Shown: positions 11,354-23,865, counted from the stretch's first letter. The stretch is DNA of 64,000 bases from Arcuatula senhousia (GCA_963971305.1 OZ020306.1:63337022-63401021), one strand, 5' to 3'. A program made the numbers and translations. Notes: generated by a model from the sequence alone, not told the origin.

Positions 11354-11589
11354 GTTCAGCTAGTCTTCAACCCTTTTCTCCATGTAGATGCCTCTGGATG
11401 CCCTTAGGGACCCCTCTTTTCTGGCCTCTAACCTTTAATAATTTATGGTACCTATGCAACTTTTGGCTTATTTTGTTTTTGGAGGTTTTTGGAGTCTCAT
11501 TCACTGGGTTCAAAAGTTGCTCCGATTTCATGAAAATCATTGATTGTCTTATCTGTGACGGCAGTGATAGTTTTTATGTGATAACTCCA

Positions 11590-12010
11590 GTGTTTGCATC
11601 CCCAGTTAGGAAAAATGTTAAATCCATTGCCAGGTTCTGACATGCTCCACGTCAACAATATTGGTACAGATGATGCACCTAGGGATACACCGCAATGCAT
11701 GCTTTGGATGCTTCACCTGACCTACATTTTACAGTTGATCGATTCTGAAAAGGAAAATTGTTGAGGTTCATTCTCGAATACTGGCATGGTCAGCAACAAC
11801 CATATAGGTATGGATGAAGCACCTCAGGATACTAAAACCAACACATGCTTCAGATGCTGCATCTGACCTACATTCCACAATTGATTGATTTCACATTGGA
11901 AGAATGTTAAAGACTATTCCCAGTATTGACATGGTGCATCAACCATATTGATATGGATGATGCACCTATGGATACTAAGGGCAATGTATGCTTCAAATCT
12001 TGAATCCGAC
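11590..12010. repeat. Degenerate tandem repeat, three units of about 145 bp
   Basis: Each unit has AATGTTAAA, a GACATGGT/CAACA block, ATATGGATGATGCACCTA, GATACTAA..CAATG.ATGCTTC and TGACCTACATTT. Diverged. The 11350-11640 ORF overlaps it and shows no protein motif. Confidence 0.65.
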
Positions 12011-12211
12011 CAATATTTCACTGTTGAGGGACTGCAGTTAGGCACTGCCTTATACATTGCGAGGTAAAGTGTCTTTTTCATTGTGAGGTTAACCCCATAA
12101 CGCCCTTATTATGTGTACACCTGATATAACCTCACAACTAAATTTTCAGCAAAAGCAACAACCCCATTAAGGTTTGTGACAAAATAACCTCAGTTGGTGC
12201 CTCTCACTTGT

Positions 12212-13399
12212 AGTCTCAGAAAGCTACAACAGACATACGAACAAACTCCGCTCTAAATGACCACAGTGTAGCTCATTTGTCGCCTTATGATACCCAGCAT
12301 CGATCTAGATCCACTACTATCGCCTACAAGCAGCCAAATAGCCACAATGTACGTGAAACCTAGGCCTTGGTGTAGCCAAGACTGAAATTCGGGATGTCTC
12401 AGAAGGCTCCAACGGACATACGAACCTTGAACTCCGCTTTCAATCAGCACAGGGTAGCTCATTCGTCGCCTTTTGGTACCCAGCATCGATCTAGATCCAC
12501 TAAGATTGTTTACAAGAAGCCAAATAGCCACAAAGTACGTGAAACCTAGGCCTTGGTGTCCCCAAGGCTGAAATTCGGGATGTCTCAGAAGGCTCCAACG
12601 GACATACGAACCTTGAACTCCGCTTTCAATCAGCACAGGGTAGCTCATTCGTCGCCTTTTGGTACCCAGCATCGATCTATATCCACTAAAATTGTTTACA
12701 AGCAGCCAACTAGCCACAATGTACGTGAAACCCAGGCCTTGGTGTCCCCAAAGCTGAAATTCTGGATGTCTCAGAAGGCTCCAACGGACATACGAACCTT
12801 GAACTCCGCTCTAAATGACCAAAGTGTAACTCATTTGTCGCCTTATGGTACCCAGCATCGATCTAGATCCACTACAATCGCTTACAAGCAGCCTAATAGC
12901 CACACTGTACGTGAAACCTAGGCCTTGGTGTCCCAAAGGCTGAAATTCGGGATGTCTCAGAAGGCTCCAACAGACACACGAACCTTGAACTCCGCTTTCA
13001 AAGAGCACAAGGTAGCTCATTCGTCGCCTTATGGTACCCAGCATCGATTTAGATCCACTGTGATAATTTAAAAGCAGCCAAATAGCCACGAAGAACGTGA
13101 AACCTAGGACTAGGGTCCCCCAAGCTGAAAATCGGGATGTCTCAGAAGGCTCCAACGGACATAAGAACCTTGAATTCCGCTCTAAATGACCACAATGAAG
13201 CTCATTTGTCGCCTTATGGTACCCAGCATCGATCTAGATCCTTTACAATCGCTTACAAGCAGCCAAAAAGCCACAAGGTATGTGAAACCTAGGCCTTGGT
13301 GTCCCCAAGGCTGAAATTCGGGATGTCTCAGAAGGCTCCAACGGACATACGAACAAACTCCGCTCTAAATGACCACAGTGTAGCTCATTTGTCGCCTTA
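12212..13399. repeat. 186-bp satellite, about 6.4 units
   Basis: The marker GAAACCTAGGCCTTGG (or close variants) recurs at 12355, 12540, 12727, 12912, 13098 and 13285, giving spacings of 185-187 bp. The unit also carries GGTACCCAGCATCGATCTAG and CAGAAGGCTCCAACGGACAT. Because 186 is a multiple of three, open frames run through units on both strands (12253-12717 minus, 12553-12921 plus). These are by-products. The array stops within a unit where the next element begins. Confidence 0.92.
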
Positions 13400-14975
13400 T
13401 TAAGGTCTTTCCCTTCCACAGAAGGAAAGACCTTACTGTTTTTCTTATGATTATTATTATTATTATTTTTTTTTTTTTCCGCCACAAAAAAAGAAGAAGA
13501 AATACTTAACGTAACATTACGAAACTTCATACCATTAACCGACACTATAAGGGCATGACTTGAGTAACCCTGCGAAACCGATCTATTTTTAGTAACAGAG
13601 TTATCTGCCCGTAACCCAAAAACCTTGTTTGCAGATTAACTCAATAACCATAACCGTTATCAAAAATCTGAAGCAGGGAAAAGGTTGCTAGACTCATGGT
13701 CATGATTCGTCTTGCAAAATTTTTTTTTTCGATCAACTTCCTGGTTACGCGTTTTTGACTCGAAAAGTGTCGCGACTCGTCAAAATTTTTTTTCTTCCAA
13801 ACGGTTAGTCCTAGAGACTTGGGACCTTCACCAATCATCCTAGATGACATACGTTTCTTCTTAAAATGTCAAGGTCAAAGGTCAAATCTCAAGGTCAGAG
13901 GTCATGGTACACCTTGTTTGCAGTATAGCTTAAAAACCATACAAAATTGAAGCAGACATGTAATGGGGAAAATACTCGTCTCATTAAGACCTTTATTTGA
14001 TATAAAGGGTCTAACACTGTACGACAAACCGTTTTCGAGTTATGGCCCTTAACGCGTTTCAGCTTATCCGTTTTTGGCTTATAACTTTTAAACCGTCAGA
14101 GATAATATAGTAAACATATGGGTTTTTTTGTGACCGTCATTATATGTCCTTCAATTTAAGACAAAAGTCGAATGGTTACAGGCAGCCATTTTTAAAATGG
14201 CTGACACCGTAAACAGTTTTTATGAAATAACACTTAAACCGTACAAAATTGAAGCGGACAATACATAAATAAATGTTTGCCATGTCGAAATCTGCAAAAA
14301 ATGTTTCAGGTGCGACAGCTTTAAACTTGTCGTTTTTGAGTTATCGTCCTTGATTCTTATTTTTAAAATGATTTTTTGTTTATAACTTTTAAACCATAAA
14401 AGATGATGAATGAAACATAGGGTTCATTTGAAAGAGGATTAAATTACCTACAATTTGAACACAAACAGTACATGGTTCGGTTTAACGGTTTCAAAATGGC
14501 GGCCAAAACAAGTTTCGCGAAACACGTTTTTTGCCAATAACTTGAAAACCATAACAGATAGTATAGTAAACATGTATACTTAAATGAATCAGTATATAAA
14601 GAGCTACAATTTGAGTCCAAGGTTAAAGGTCATAGGTCAAGGTCATTCCCTAGCAACAAGGTAACATTAATGAAAAATCCATAGCAACCATATATATTCT
14701 AAACCAAGACTACTTTTTGGGTTTAGGGTTAAGTTTTTTAACCGGAAGTAACCCCTAGTCCATAGCAACCGTCATAAAAGTCATTAGCAACTATACTTTT
14801 TCTGACTCTAGGTCCCCTGCTCTTCATTCTGGAGCCTATATCACAATAATTGGCAACATCTTGTCATAAACAAAGTGACTTAAATGTCTTTTGTACTTGT
14901 ATAAAATACCTTAACAAAACATAACACAGGGAAAGACCTCACATTTGTTCTCTGAACAAATGACTTTTTAATGAT
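13400..14975. mobile_element. ~1.5 kb non-autonomous element with GGAAAGACCT ends
   Basis: It starts with a hairpin, AAGGTCTTTCC...GGAAAGACCTT (13402-13434), and ends near GGGAAAGACCTC (14929-14940). The interior has degenerate repeats of a TAACTTTTAAACCRTA.. block (about 13640, 13925, 14085, 14225, 14385 and 14545), each followed by a TAGTAAACATA- or GAAGC-type stretch. No transposase frame. The left end abuts a broken 186-bp satellite unit. Confidence 0.6.
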
Positions 14976-15317
14976 ACTTAGATTTATTTTTTTATGTGTA
15001 AAATAGATTTTGGTTGTTATATTATACACCCAATAGAAGATGATGAGATGTGGATTGTGAGTGTTAGGATAAAAAGTTTCATAAAAAAATATTTATTTTC
15101 ATCATATTATCTAATACATACCATAAACATTATTTTTTTGTTCATACCAATTTTAATATGCAACAACAACAACAAACAAATACCCCCCCCAAAAAAAAGA
15201 ACTGTTGCAATATGTCATTGTATGTATGAAAGGGGATATAATACTTTCTTTGGTAGGGTTTTTTTTCTGATCAGGTAAAAAGAGAGTATTTTGGTTTCCT
15301 CCTACAAATTGAAAATT
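14976..15317. other. Gene-free stretch with simple repeats
   Basis: Contains CAACAACAACAAAC and a C-run/A-run near 15180. No gene seen. Confidence 0.5.
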
Positions 15318-15545
15318 AGCAACATGACGGATGTGCTATAGCAAGCAGGAACTGCTTACTCTTCATGAGCACCGGAGTTCACTCATGTTTCCACTTGAGT
15401 TCACGTTGTTGATTTCCGTTCAGTTGATTTTGTGTTTTGTATTTCTTCGTGCTGTTCTTGTTCGTGTTTACTGGTTTCTTGCTTGCCTTTTTGGACTTAT
15501 GACACTCGAATGCCCCGCCCCATTGGTGCCTCTTTGCCTCTCTCA
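15318..15545 (+). repeat. Dispersed bivalve-type repeat, copy 2
   Basis: Shares GTGCTATAGCAAGCAGGAAC, TGCTTACTCTT, GAGTTCACTC and GAGTTCACGTTG with 8196-8450, in the same order. The later parts are diverged. Confidence 0.7.
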
Positions 15546-16090
15546 TATAAACAGTCCGCCAAAAGTTAATCACCACCAATTTAAGAATGGCATCATCATT
15601 TTATATTTCATTGATATATTCTGATCTTTTGTACAAAGAACCTTTGGGTATAAGAGCAATTTGCATCCTACAAAACTTGAAAATAAAGAAAGATTTTCAG
15701 AATATTGGTACAGTACATAGTATTGTTTGAATTTACTCGATCCTGAATTCAAGTTTCGGAGATCGATAAAAGAAGCAGAGAATGAAAGCAAAACTGTTTT
15801 TCAAAGAACCTTTCGCATGATACTTCCTTCATTTGTCGCGTTGTCAATCACATCAAAGGACAAATATGAGTTTTATTGGATTTTGCAGGTTTTTGGGGCC
15901 TGTTTAAAAATGTCTGCTTTTTCCCGACTTTCTGACCATGTTTATTTCCAAATGCTAATTTTGCTTTTTTAAACCACATCAAAATAAAACTTTAACTTTT
16001 CGATGATGATTATATAAAGTTGTTTAAAAAGGTTAATCAAAGATTTAAGGCAAAAAATCTTTTTTCATGTTTTTTTCAGAAAATGTTTTT
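15546..16090. other. Gene-free stretch
   Basis: An 81-codon ORF at 15727-15972 shows no motif and no splice support. No repeat seen. Confidence 0.5.
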
Positions 16091-18360
16091 GTCCTACGTA
16101 ACCTATATCTCCTGTCGTTCAATATCCACGGGATCCTGTGGGAGTTGAAGGGGGATCCTTGTCCTAAGTAACCTTTATCTCCGATAGGAGCGCCAATTCC
16201 TGGTTCTCTGTGCATCCCGATTCAAAAAAGTACCCATTGGACCAATATGGTGACGCATCGACCCCCCTCCGGAATTTTTTCCTGCCGTGCAATTTTTGAC
16301 GGGATCCTGCAGAAGTTGAAGGGGGATCCTTGTCCTAGGTAACCTATATGTCCGATACGAGCGCCAATTTCTGGTTCTCTGTGCATCCCGATTCAAAAAA
16401 GTACCCATTGGACCAATATGGTGACGCATCGACCCCCCTCCGTAATTTTTTCCTGCCTTTCAATTACCACGGGATCCTGCGGAAGTTAAAGGGGGGTCCT
16501 TTTCCTACGTAACCTATTTCTCCGATACGAGCGCCAACTTCCGGTTCTCTGTTTATTCCGATTAAAAAAAGTACCCATTAGACCAATATTATGACGCATC
16601 GAGGCCCCTCCAGAATTTTTTCCTGCCTTTCAATTCCCACGGGATCCTGCGGAAGTTAAAGAGGGATCCTTGTCCTACGTAACCTATATCTCCGATACGA
16701 GCGACAATTTCTGGTTCTCTGTGCATCCCGATTCAAAAAAGTACCAATTGGACCAATATGGTGACGAAGTGACCCCCCTCCGGAATTTATCTTGCCGTTC
16801 AATTTCTACGGGATCCTGCGGAAGTTGAAGGGGGGATCCTTGTCCTACGTAACCTATATCTCCGATACGAGCGCCAACTTCCGGTTCTCTGTACATCCCG
16901 ATTCAAAAAAGTTCCATTGGACCAATGTGGTGACGCATCGACCCCCCCTCCGGAATTTTTTCCTGCCGTTCAATTTCCACGGGATCCTGCGGAAGTTCAA
17001 GGGGGATCCTTGTTCTACGTAACCGTTATCTCCGATACGAGCGCCAACTTCCGGTTCTCTGTGCATCCCGATTCAAAAAAGTACCAATTGGACCATTATG
17101 GTGACGCATCGACCCCCCATCCAGAATTTTTTCCTGTCGATCAATTTCCACGGGATCCTGCGGAAGTTAAAGGGGGATCCTTGTCCTACGTAACTTATTT
17201 CTCCGATACGAGCGCCAACTTCCGGTTCTCTGTGCATTTCGATTCAAAAAAGTACCCAATGGACCACTATGGTGACGCATCGACCCCCCTCCAGATTTTT
17301 TTTCCTGCCTTTCAATTTCCACGGGATCCTGCGGAAGTTAAAGGGGGATCCTTGTCCTACGGAACCTATATCTCCGATACGAGCGACAACTTCCGGTTCT
17401 CTGTGCATCCCGATTCAAAAAAGTACCAATTGGACCAATATGGTGAAGAAGTGACCCCCTCCGGATTTTTTTCCTGCCGTTCAATTTCCACAGGATCCTG
17501 CGGAAGTTGAAGGGGGATCCTTTTCCTACGTAACCTTTATCTCCGATACGAGCGCCAACTTCCGGTTCTCTGTGCTTCCCAATTCACAAAAGTACCCATT
17601 GGACGAATATGGTGACGCATCGACCCCCTCCGGAATATTTTCCTGCCGTTCAATTTCTACGGGATGCTGCGGAAGTTGAAGAGAAATCGTTGTCCTACGT
17701 AACCTATATCTCCGATACGAGCGCCAACTTCCGGGTCTCTGTGCATCCCGATTCAAAAAGTACCAATCGGACCAATATGGTGACGCTTCGACCCCCCTCC
17801 AGAATTTTTTCCTGCCGTTCAATTTCCACGGACTCCTCAGGAAGTTGAAGGGGGATCCTTGTCCTACGTAACCTATATCTCCGATACGAGCGCCAATTTC
17901 CGGTTCTCTGCATCCCGATTAAAAAAAGTACACGTTGGACCAATATGGTGACGCATCGACCCCTCTCCGGAATTTTTTCTTGCCGTTCAATTTCCACGGG
18001 ATTCTGCAGAAGTTGAAGGGGGATCCTTGTCCTACGTAACCTATATCTCCGATACGAGTGCCAACTTCCGGTTCTCTGTGCATCCCGATTAAAAAAAGTA
18101 CCCATTGGACCAATTTGGTGACGCATCGACCCCCTCCGGAATTTTTTCCTGCCGTTCAATTTCCACGGGATCCTGCGGAAGTTGAAGGGGGATCCTTGTC
18201 CTACGTAACCTATATCCCCGATACGGGCGCCAACTTCCGGTTCTCTGTGCATCCCGATTAAAAAAGTACCAATTGGACCAATATGGTGACGCATAGACCC
18301 CCCTCCGGAATGTTTTCCTGCCGTTCAATTTCCACGGGATCTTGCGGAAGTTGAAGGGGG
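16091..18360. repeat. 171-bp satellite, about 13 units
   Basis: The unit contains TCCTACGTAACCTATATCTC, CGATACGAGCGCCAACTTCC, GGTTCTCTGTGCATCCCGAT, a TACCCATTGGACCAATATGG block and CACGGGATCCTGCGGAAG. Marker spacing is 168-172 bp (for example 16332, 16503, 16673, 16842). The first unit has an internal deletion. The period is a multiple of three (57 codons), explaining the many open frames on both strands. BamHI-type GGATCC sites recur in nearly every unit. Confidence 0.95.
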
Positions 18361-20003
18361 GTCAAGTTTATTAAAGACAAAACGTTATGCTGTTGTATCG
18401 TTTACCGAGTTTACCAACAAGTTGGATAGAAAAGAAAAATGGGGTAAATACATACATGTATAATCATGATAATGATAAATAAATATACATTGTACATGTA
18501 TAAGCTATGATAAGTCACAGAAATTTATTCTTTTTTCTTCTGTTACTTGGCGGGAAATCAGAGTCGTCTAGAATTTACATAACTTTACCATTGTGACATT
18601 TTTTGCTCTAAAAATCATTCAGTTATATTAAGAATTTCAGGAAATTTTATACAGTTGGTTTTTAATGTAATTATTATCTGAAAATGACATAAAAAGTAGG
18701 GGTCGGTTTGAAAAAAAAATTCTTCAGTATTAAGATGTAAAGTACTAGACCAGAGGAGTTCTGAATTAAGACTGAAATTGTAAAACATGAAATATGTATA
18801 CATTAATGTATCCATGAAAATGTAACGTGATGAACCAACACCTGGAGGTTTTACATCATGTTCTCTGTGCATCCCGATTAAAAAAGTACCCGTTGGACCA
18901 ATATGGTGACGAATCGACCCCTCTCCGGAATTATTTCTTGCCGTTCAATTTCCAAGGGATCCTGCAGAAGTTGAAGGGGGATCCTTGTCCTACGAAACCT
19001 ATATCTCCGATACGAGCGCCAACTTCCGGTTCTCTGTGCATCCCGATTCAAAAAAAAGTACCCATTGGATAAATATGGTGACGCTTTGACCACCCTCCAG
19101 AATTTTTTTCTGCCGTTCAATTTCCACGGGCTCCTCCGGAAGTTGAAGGGGGATCCTTGTTTTACATAACCTATATCTCCGATACGAGCGCCAATTTCTG
19201 GTTCTCTGTGCATCCCGATTCAAAAAAGTACCCATTGGACCAATATGGTGACGCATCGACCCCCCTCCGGAATTTTTTCCTGCCGTTCAATTTCCGCGGG
19301 ATCCTGCGGAAGTTGAAGGGGGCTCCTTGTCCTACGTTACCTATATCTCCGATACAAGCGCCAACTTCCAGTTCTCTGTGCATCCCGATTAAAAAAAGTA
19401 CCCGTTGGACCAATATGGTGACGCATCGATCCCCCCCCTCCGGATTTTTTTCTTGCCGTTCAATTTCCACGGGATCCTGCAGAAGTTGAAGGGGGACCCT
19501 TGTCCTACGTAACCTATATCTCCGATACGAGCGCCAACTTCCAGTTCTCTGTGCATCCCGATTCAAAAAAGTACCAATTTGACCAATTTGGTGACGCATC
19601 GACCCCCATCCGGAATTTTTTCCTGCCGTTCAATTTCCACGGGATCCTGTGGAAGTTGAAGGGGGATCCTTGTCCTACGTAACCTATATCTCCGATACGA
19701 GGGCCAACTTCCGGTTCTCTGTGCATCCCGATTCAAAAAAGTACCATTTGGACCAATGTGATGACGCATCGACCCCCTCCGGAATTTTTTCCTGCCGTTC
19801 AATTTCCACGGGATCCTGCGGAAGTTGAAGGGGGATCCTTGTCCTACGTAACCTATATCCCCGATACGGGCGCCAACTTCCGGTTCTCTGTGCATCCCGA
19901 TTAAAAAAGTACCAATTGGACCAATATGGTGACGCATAGACCCCCCTCCGGAATGTTTTCCTGCCGTTCAATTTCCACGGGATCTTGCGGAAGTTGAAGG
20001 GGG
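18361..20003. repeat. Higher-order unit 1 (1,643 bp): 500-bp spacer plus 171-bp satellite block
   Basis: The spacer (18361-18860, starting GTCAAGTTTATTAAAGAC) is followed by about 6.7 satellite units to 20003. The whole block is repeated from 20004, almost base for base. Confidence 0.93.
18545..18792 (-). mobile_element. Decayed MITE inside the spacer (also 20188-20435 and 21830-22077)
   Basis: On the opposite strand this matches much of the element at 32427-32824. Shared landmarks in order are ATTTACATAACTTTA, AAGAATTTCA, TGGTTTTTAA, ATGACATAAAAAGTAGGGGT, AATTCTTCAGTA, AGTTCTGAA and AAACATGAA. The GGATGGTCACTC ends are no longer visible, so this is an old, truncated copy. Confidence 0.75.
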
Positions 20004-21645
20004 GTCAAGTTTATTAAAGACAAAACGTTATGCTGTTGTATCGTTTACCGAGTTTACCAACAAGTTGGATAGAAAAGAAAAATGGGGTAAATACATACAT
20101 GTATAATCATGATAATGATAAATAAATATACATTGTACATGTATAAGCTATGATAAGTCACAGAAATTTATTCTTTTTTCTTCTGTTACTTGGCGGGAAA
20201 TCAGAGTCGTCTAGAATTTACATAACTTTACCATTGTGACATTTTTTGCTCTAAAAATCATTCAGTTATATTAAGAATTTCAGGAAATTTTATACAGTTG
20301 GTTTTTAATGTAATTATTATCTGAAAATGACATAAAAAGTAGGGGTCGGTTTGAAAAAAAAATTCTTCAGTATTAAGATGTAAAGTACTAGACCAGAGGA
20401 GTTCTGAATTAAGACTGAAATTGTAAAACATGAAATATGTATACATTAATGTATCCATGAAAATGTAACGTGATGAACCAACACCTGGAGGTTTTACATC
20501 ATGTTCTCTGTGCATCCCGATTAAAAAAGTACCCGTTGGACCAATATGGTGACGAATCGACCCCTCTCCGGAATTATTTCTTGCCGTTCAATTTCCAAGG
20601 GATCCTGCAGAAGTTGAAGGGGGATCCTTGTCCTACGAAACCTATATCTCCGATACGAGCGCCAACTTCCGGTTCTCTGTGCATCCCGATTCAAAAAAAA
20701 GTACCCATTGGATAAATATGGTGACGCTTTGACCACCCTCCAGAATTTTTTTCTGCCGTTCAATTTCCACGGGCTCCTCCGGAAGTTGAAGGGGGATCCT
20801 TGTTTTACATAACCTATATCTCCGATACGAGCGCCAATTTCTGGTTCTCTGTGCATCCCGATTCAAAAAAGTACCCATTGGACCAATATGGTGACGCATC
20901 GACCCCCCTCCGGAATTTTTTCCTGCCGTTCAATTTCCGCGGGATCCTGCGGAAGTTGAAGGGGGCTCCTTGTCCTACGTTACCTATATCTCCGATACAA
21001 GCGCCAACTTCCAGTTCTCTGTGCATCCCGATTAAAAAAAGTACCCGTTGGACCAATATGGTGACGCATCGATCCCCCCCTCCGGATTTTTTTCTTGCCG
21101 TTCAATTTCCACGGGATCCTGCAGAAGTTGAAGGGGGACCCTTGTCCTACGTAACCTATATCTCCGATACGAGCGCCAACTTCCAGTTCTCTGTGCATCC
21201 CGATTCAAAAAAGTACCAATTTGACCAATTTGGTGACGCATCGACCCCCATCCGGAATTTTTTCCTGCCGTTCAATTTCCACGGGATCCTGTGGAAGTTG
21301 AAGGGGGATCCTTGTCCTACGTAACCTATATCTCCGATACGAGGGCCAACTTCCGGTTCTCTGTGCATCCCGATTCAAAAAAGTACCATTTGGACCAATG
21401 TGATGACGCATCGACCCCCTCCGGAATTTTTTCCTGCCGTTCAATTTCCACGGGATCCTGCGGAAGTTGAAGGGGGATCCTTGTCCTACGTAACCTATAT
21501 CCCCGATACGGGCGCCAACTTCCGGTTCTCTGTGCATCCCGATTAAAAAAGTACCAATTGGACCAATATGGTGACGCATAGACCCCCCTCCGGAATGTTT
21601 TCCTGCCGTTCAATTTCCACGGGATCTTGCGGAAGTTGAAGGGGG
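20004..21645. repeat. Higher-order unit 2 (1,642 bp)
   Basis: Nearly identical to 18361-20003. The length differs by one base in a C-run (CGATCCCCCCCC at about 19428 against one C fewer at about 21071), which changes the reading frames in that area. Confidence 0.93.
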
Positions 21646-22145
21646 GTCAAGTTTATTAAAGACAAAACGTTATGCTGTTGTATCGTTTACCGAGTTTACC
21701 AACAAGTTGGATAGAAAAGAAAAATGGGGTAAATACATACATGTATAATCATGATAATGATAAATAAATATACATTGTACATGTATAAGCTATGATAAGT
21801 CACAGAAATTTATTCTTTTTTCTTCTGTTACTTGGCGGGAAATCAGAGTCGTCTAGAATTTACATAACTTTACCATTGTGACATTTTTTGCTCTAAAAAT
21901 CATTCAGTTATATTAAGAATTTCAGGAAATTTTATACAGTTGGTTTTTAATGTAATTATTATCTGAAAATGACATAAAAAGTAGGGGTCGGTTTGAAAAA
22001 AAAATTCTTCAGTATTAAGATGTAAAGTACTAGACCAGAGGAGTTCTGAATTAAGACTGAAATTGTAAAACATGAAATATGTATACATTAATGTATCCAT
22101 GAAAATGTAACGTGATGAACCAACACCTGGAGGTTTTACATCATG
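21646..22145. repeat. Higher-order unit 3, spacer only
   Basis: A third copy of the 500-bp spacer, ending at ACATCATG, exactly where copies 1 and 2 join the satellite. Beyond 22148 the sequence is unrelated, so the array ends at the spacer/satellite junction. Confidence 0.9.
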
Positions 22146-22180
22146 TTCACCATTCTCCATGTATCATTTGAACTCAGGGA

Positions 22181-22400
22181 CAGAGATGCAGATAATTATT
22201 TTATTCTGTCAGACATTTGGTCCAACAAGATAGTTAAATTTGCCGGACCTAAAAAAGTTTTGCCAGACCTTTCAACTTGTATAAATCTAACTTTTTCAAA
22301 ACTTTGCCAGACTGAGGTCCTGCACAATGGTTTCACTTGCCAGACCTGCTGAAATTTTGCCCCATTTGTCTGACAGGTCCAACAATTAGTTGCATCTCTG
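22181..22400. mobile_element. 220-bp hAT-like MITE
   Basis: CAGAGATGCA at 22181-22190 is inverted as TGCATCTCTG at 22391-22400. TCTGTCAGACA/TGTCTGACAG pair further in. CAGGGA occurs immediately on both sides (22175-22180 and 22401-22406), a possible target-site duplication. Repeated TTGCCAGACC-type words fill the interior. Confidence 0.75.
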
Positions 22401-23049
22401 CAGGGACGATCTTGGATGGAAGAGTGTGTGTACATGAATGTATGTGTGTGTTTGTTACAGGTAATTTAATTTTTTCATACAAGAATTTCAATTTTTTATT
22501 TCAGCAATATATGTGATACTGGCCTAAGATTAATGAAGTTTCTAAAGCTAAAAATTGTGCCATCCCAGACAAAGAAAAATGGTTCTTATTAAAGATAAGA
22601 ATATTTTGCCATGCAGGTATTTATTGTTGTCAGCTATATATATTATGTTTTCATTTATAACTTAAAATGATGTAACTTTAAAAGCTTTTTTTAATATACA
22701 CACATGTTCATTCATTTGTATGTTTCAAAACAGTTTTCAAAATTAGGAGTGAAACCCAGAAGTACCAAAACTCCACAGTATTTTGTATGATATAAATTTT
22801 TGATTTGGTGCGAGTTCAAGATGGATCATCACTGTTTTAACCTTTTCTGTTGGAAATTTCAAAGAATCAAAGTTGCATCAATCTTGGCATTCAATTTTAA
22901 CAGATAAAGACAAAATCATATATGTATATTATCTAATTTTCAGCAAAAGTAAACTCATAGCAATTGAACTGTTTTGTCAGGTAATGCAATTTTCTGAAGA
23001 TGCAAAATCTTACAGTCAGTTGGAATCATGTAATTTTTCCTTTAAACAG
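22401..23049. other. Upstream intron or flank of the DUF4806-like gene
   Basis: No earlier exon with a phase-1 donor was recognised. The 98-codon ORF at 22873-23169 reads the next exon in the wrong frame and is rejected. Confidence 0.45.
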
Positions 23050-23193
23050 ATACCTATGAAAATGCAACAAGAAAGTGTAACTTGGTGCTGGACACATCTA
23101 CAATTGAGACACATGATGATGCAGATGATGTGGTTAAGTCTAGAAGGACCAAAAAACCAAAGAGGTTGATAGAAGAAGAAGACAGTGAGGATG
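23050..23193 (+). pseudogene. DUF4806-like gene, exon with basic patch
   Basis: Acceptor TTTAAACAG ends at 23049 and donor GATG|GTATGC is at 23194. Phase 1 to phase 1, 48 codons. Encodes YENATRK, a HDDADD acidic stretch, the basic KSRRTKKPKR (a possible nuclear localisation signal) and LIEEEDSED. Confidence 0.7.
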
Positions 23194-23606
23194 GTATGCA
23201 GCTAATATTTCTTTACATTGAATCTAACATTTATCATAGCAGTTACTAGAAGCAATTTTGTACTTTAAAAATATCCACAAATCAATAAATTGCTAAATTC
23301 TTCAATTTTTTTATATTAATTTAGACATTTCAGAATAGCTTATTTCGATCAATGCAGTAAAAATTATGAAAGTTAACACAATATGTTCTTTCAAATTGGC
23401 AGTGTTGCAAACTTCTATAGTATATATCATGCAGCATTCGGTTAAACCTTTTACTAAATGACTCTTTAAATGTCAATAGGCTTATAATTTAGGCATTTCA
23501 GTCAGATGAGCAATTCATGCTCCTGGGAGCCTCTTTTTTCTGTTTACGAAATCCTGGCATTTTTACTTTACTCTCTTAATTTACAGACTTTTCATTCACT
23601 TTTTAG

Positions 23607-23735
23607 ACATGGATCAAACTCAAAGCAAAGGTGAAAGCAGAAAGACCTTTCCTGACCCACTCAGCTCAGCTCAGACATGTCAGACTCAGCTACCTAAACC
23701 ACCCTCACTGGTAGCTTCAGCATCAAAAAGTCCAG
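23607..23735 (+). pseudogene. DUF4806-like gene, Ser/Gln/Pro-rich exon
   Basis: Acceptor CACTTTTTAG ends at 23606 and donor CCAG|GTAAAT is at 23736. Phase 1-1, 43 codons. Encodes a hydrophilic SSAQTCQTQLPKPPSLVASA-type segment whose LVASASKSP end resembles the FVASGSS of exon A2. Confidence 0.6.
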
Positions 23736-23865
23736 GTAAATTTTGACCATCTGCAAATTGATTAACTTTTTATTGCAAAAGACCAAAGTAAAAAAGTTGT
23801 GAATTTTTAACCAGACTTTACGGTGCAATCAATCTTAAAAATAATGAATGTAAGGGCAGCAATGT

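Noticed and set aside
12253..12921. 154- and 122-codon ORFs on opposite strands
   Set aside because: Both run through the 186-bp satellite because its length is a multiple of three. No motif, start context or splice support.
8211..15624. Two ORFs beginning MCYSKQELLTL as a protein family
   Set aside because: They lie in a dispersed repeat whose two copies diverge and shift frame after the first part. The DNA, not the protein, is shared.
16175..21613. Numerous 60-197 codon ORFs on both strands
   Set aside because: All are translations of the 171-bp satellite in different frames.
22873..23169. 98-codon ORF upstream of and over the first DUF4806-like exon
   Set aside because: It reads the exon in a different frame from the one that joins the following exons in phase.
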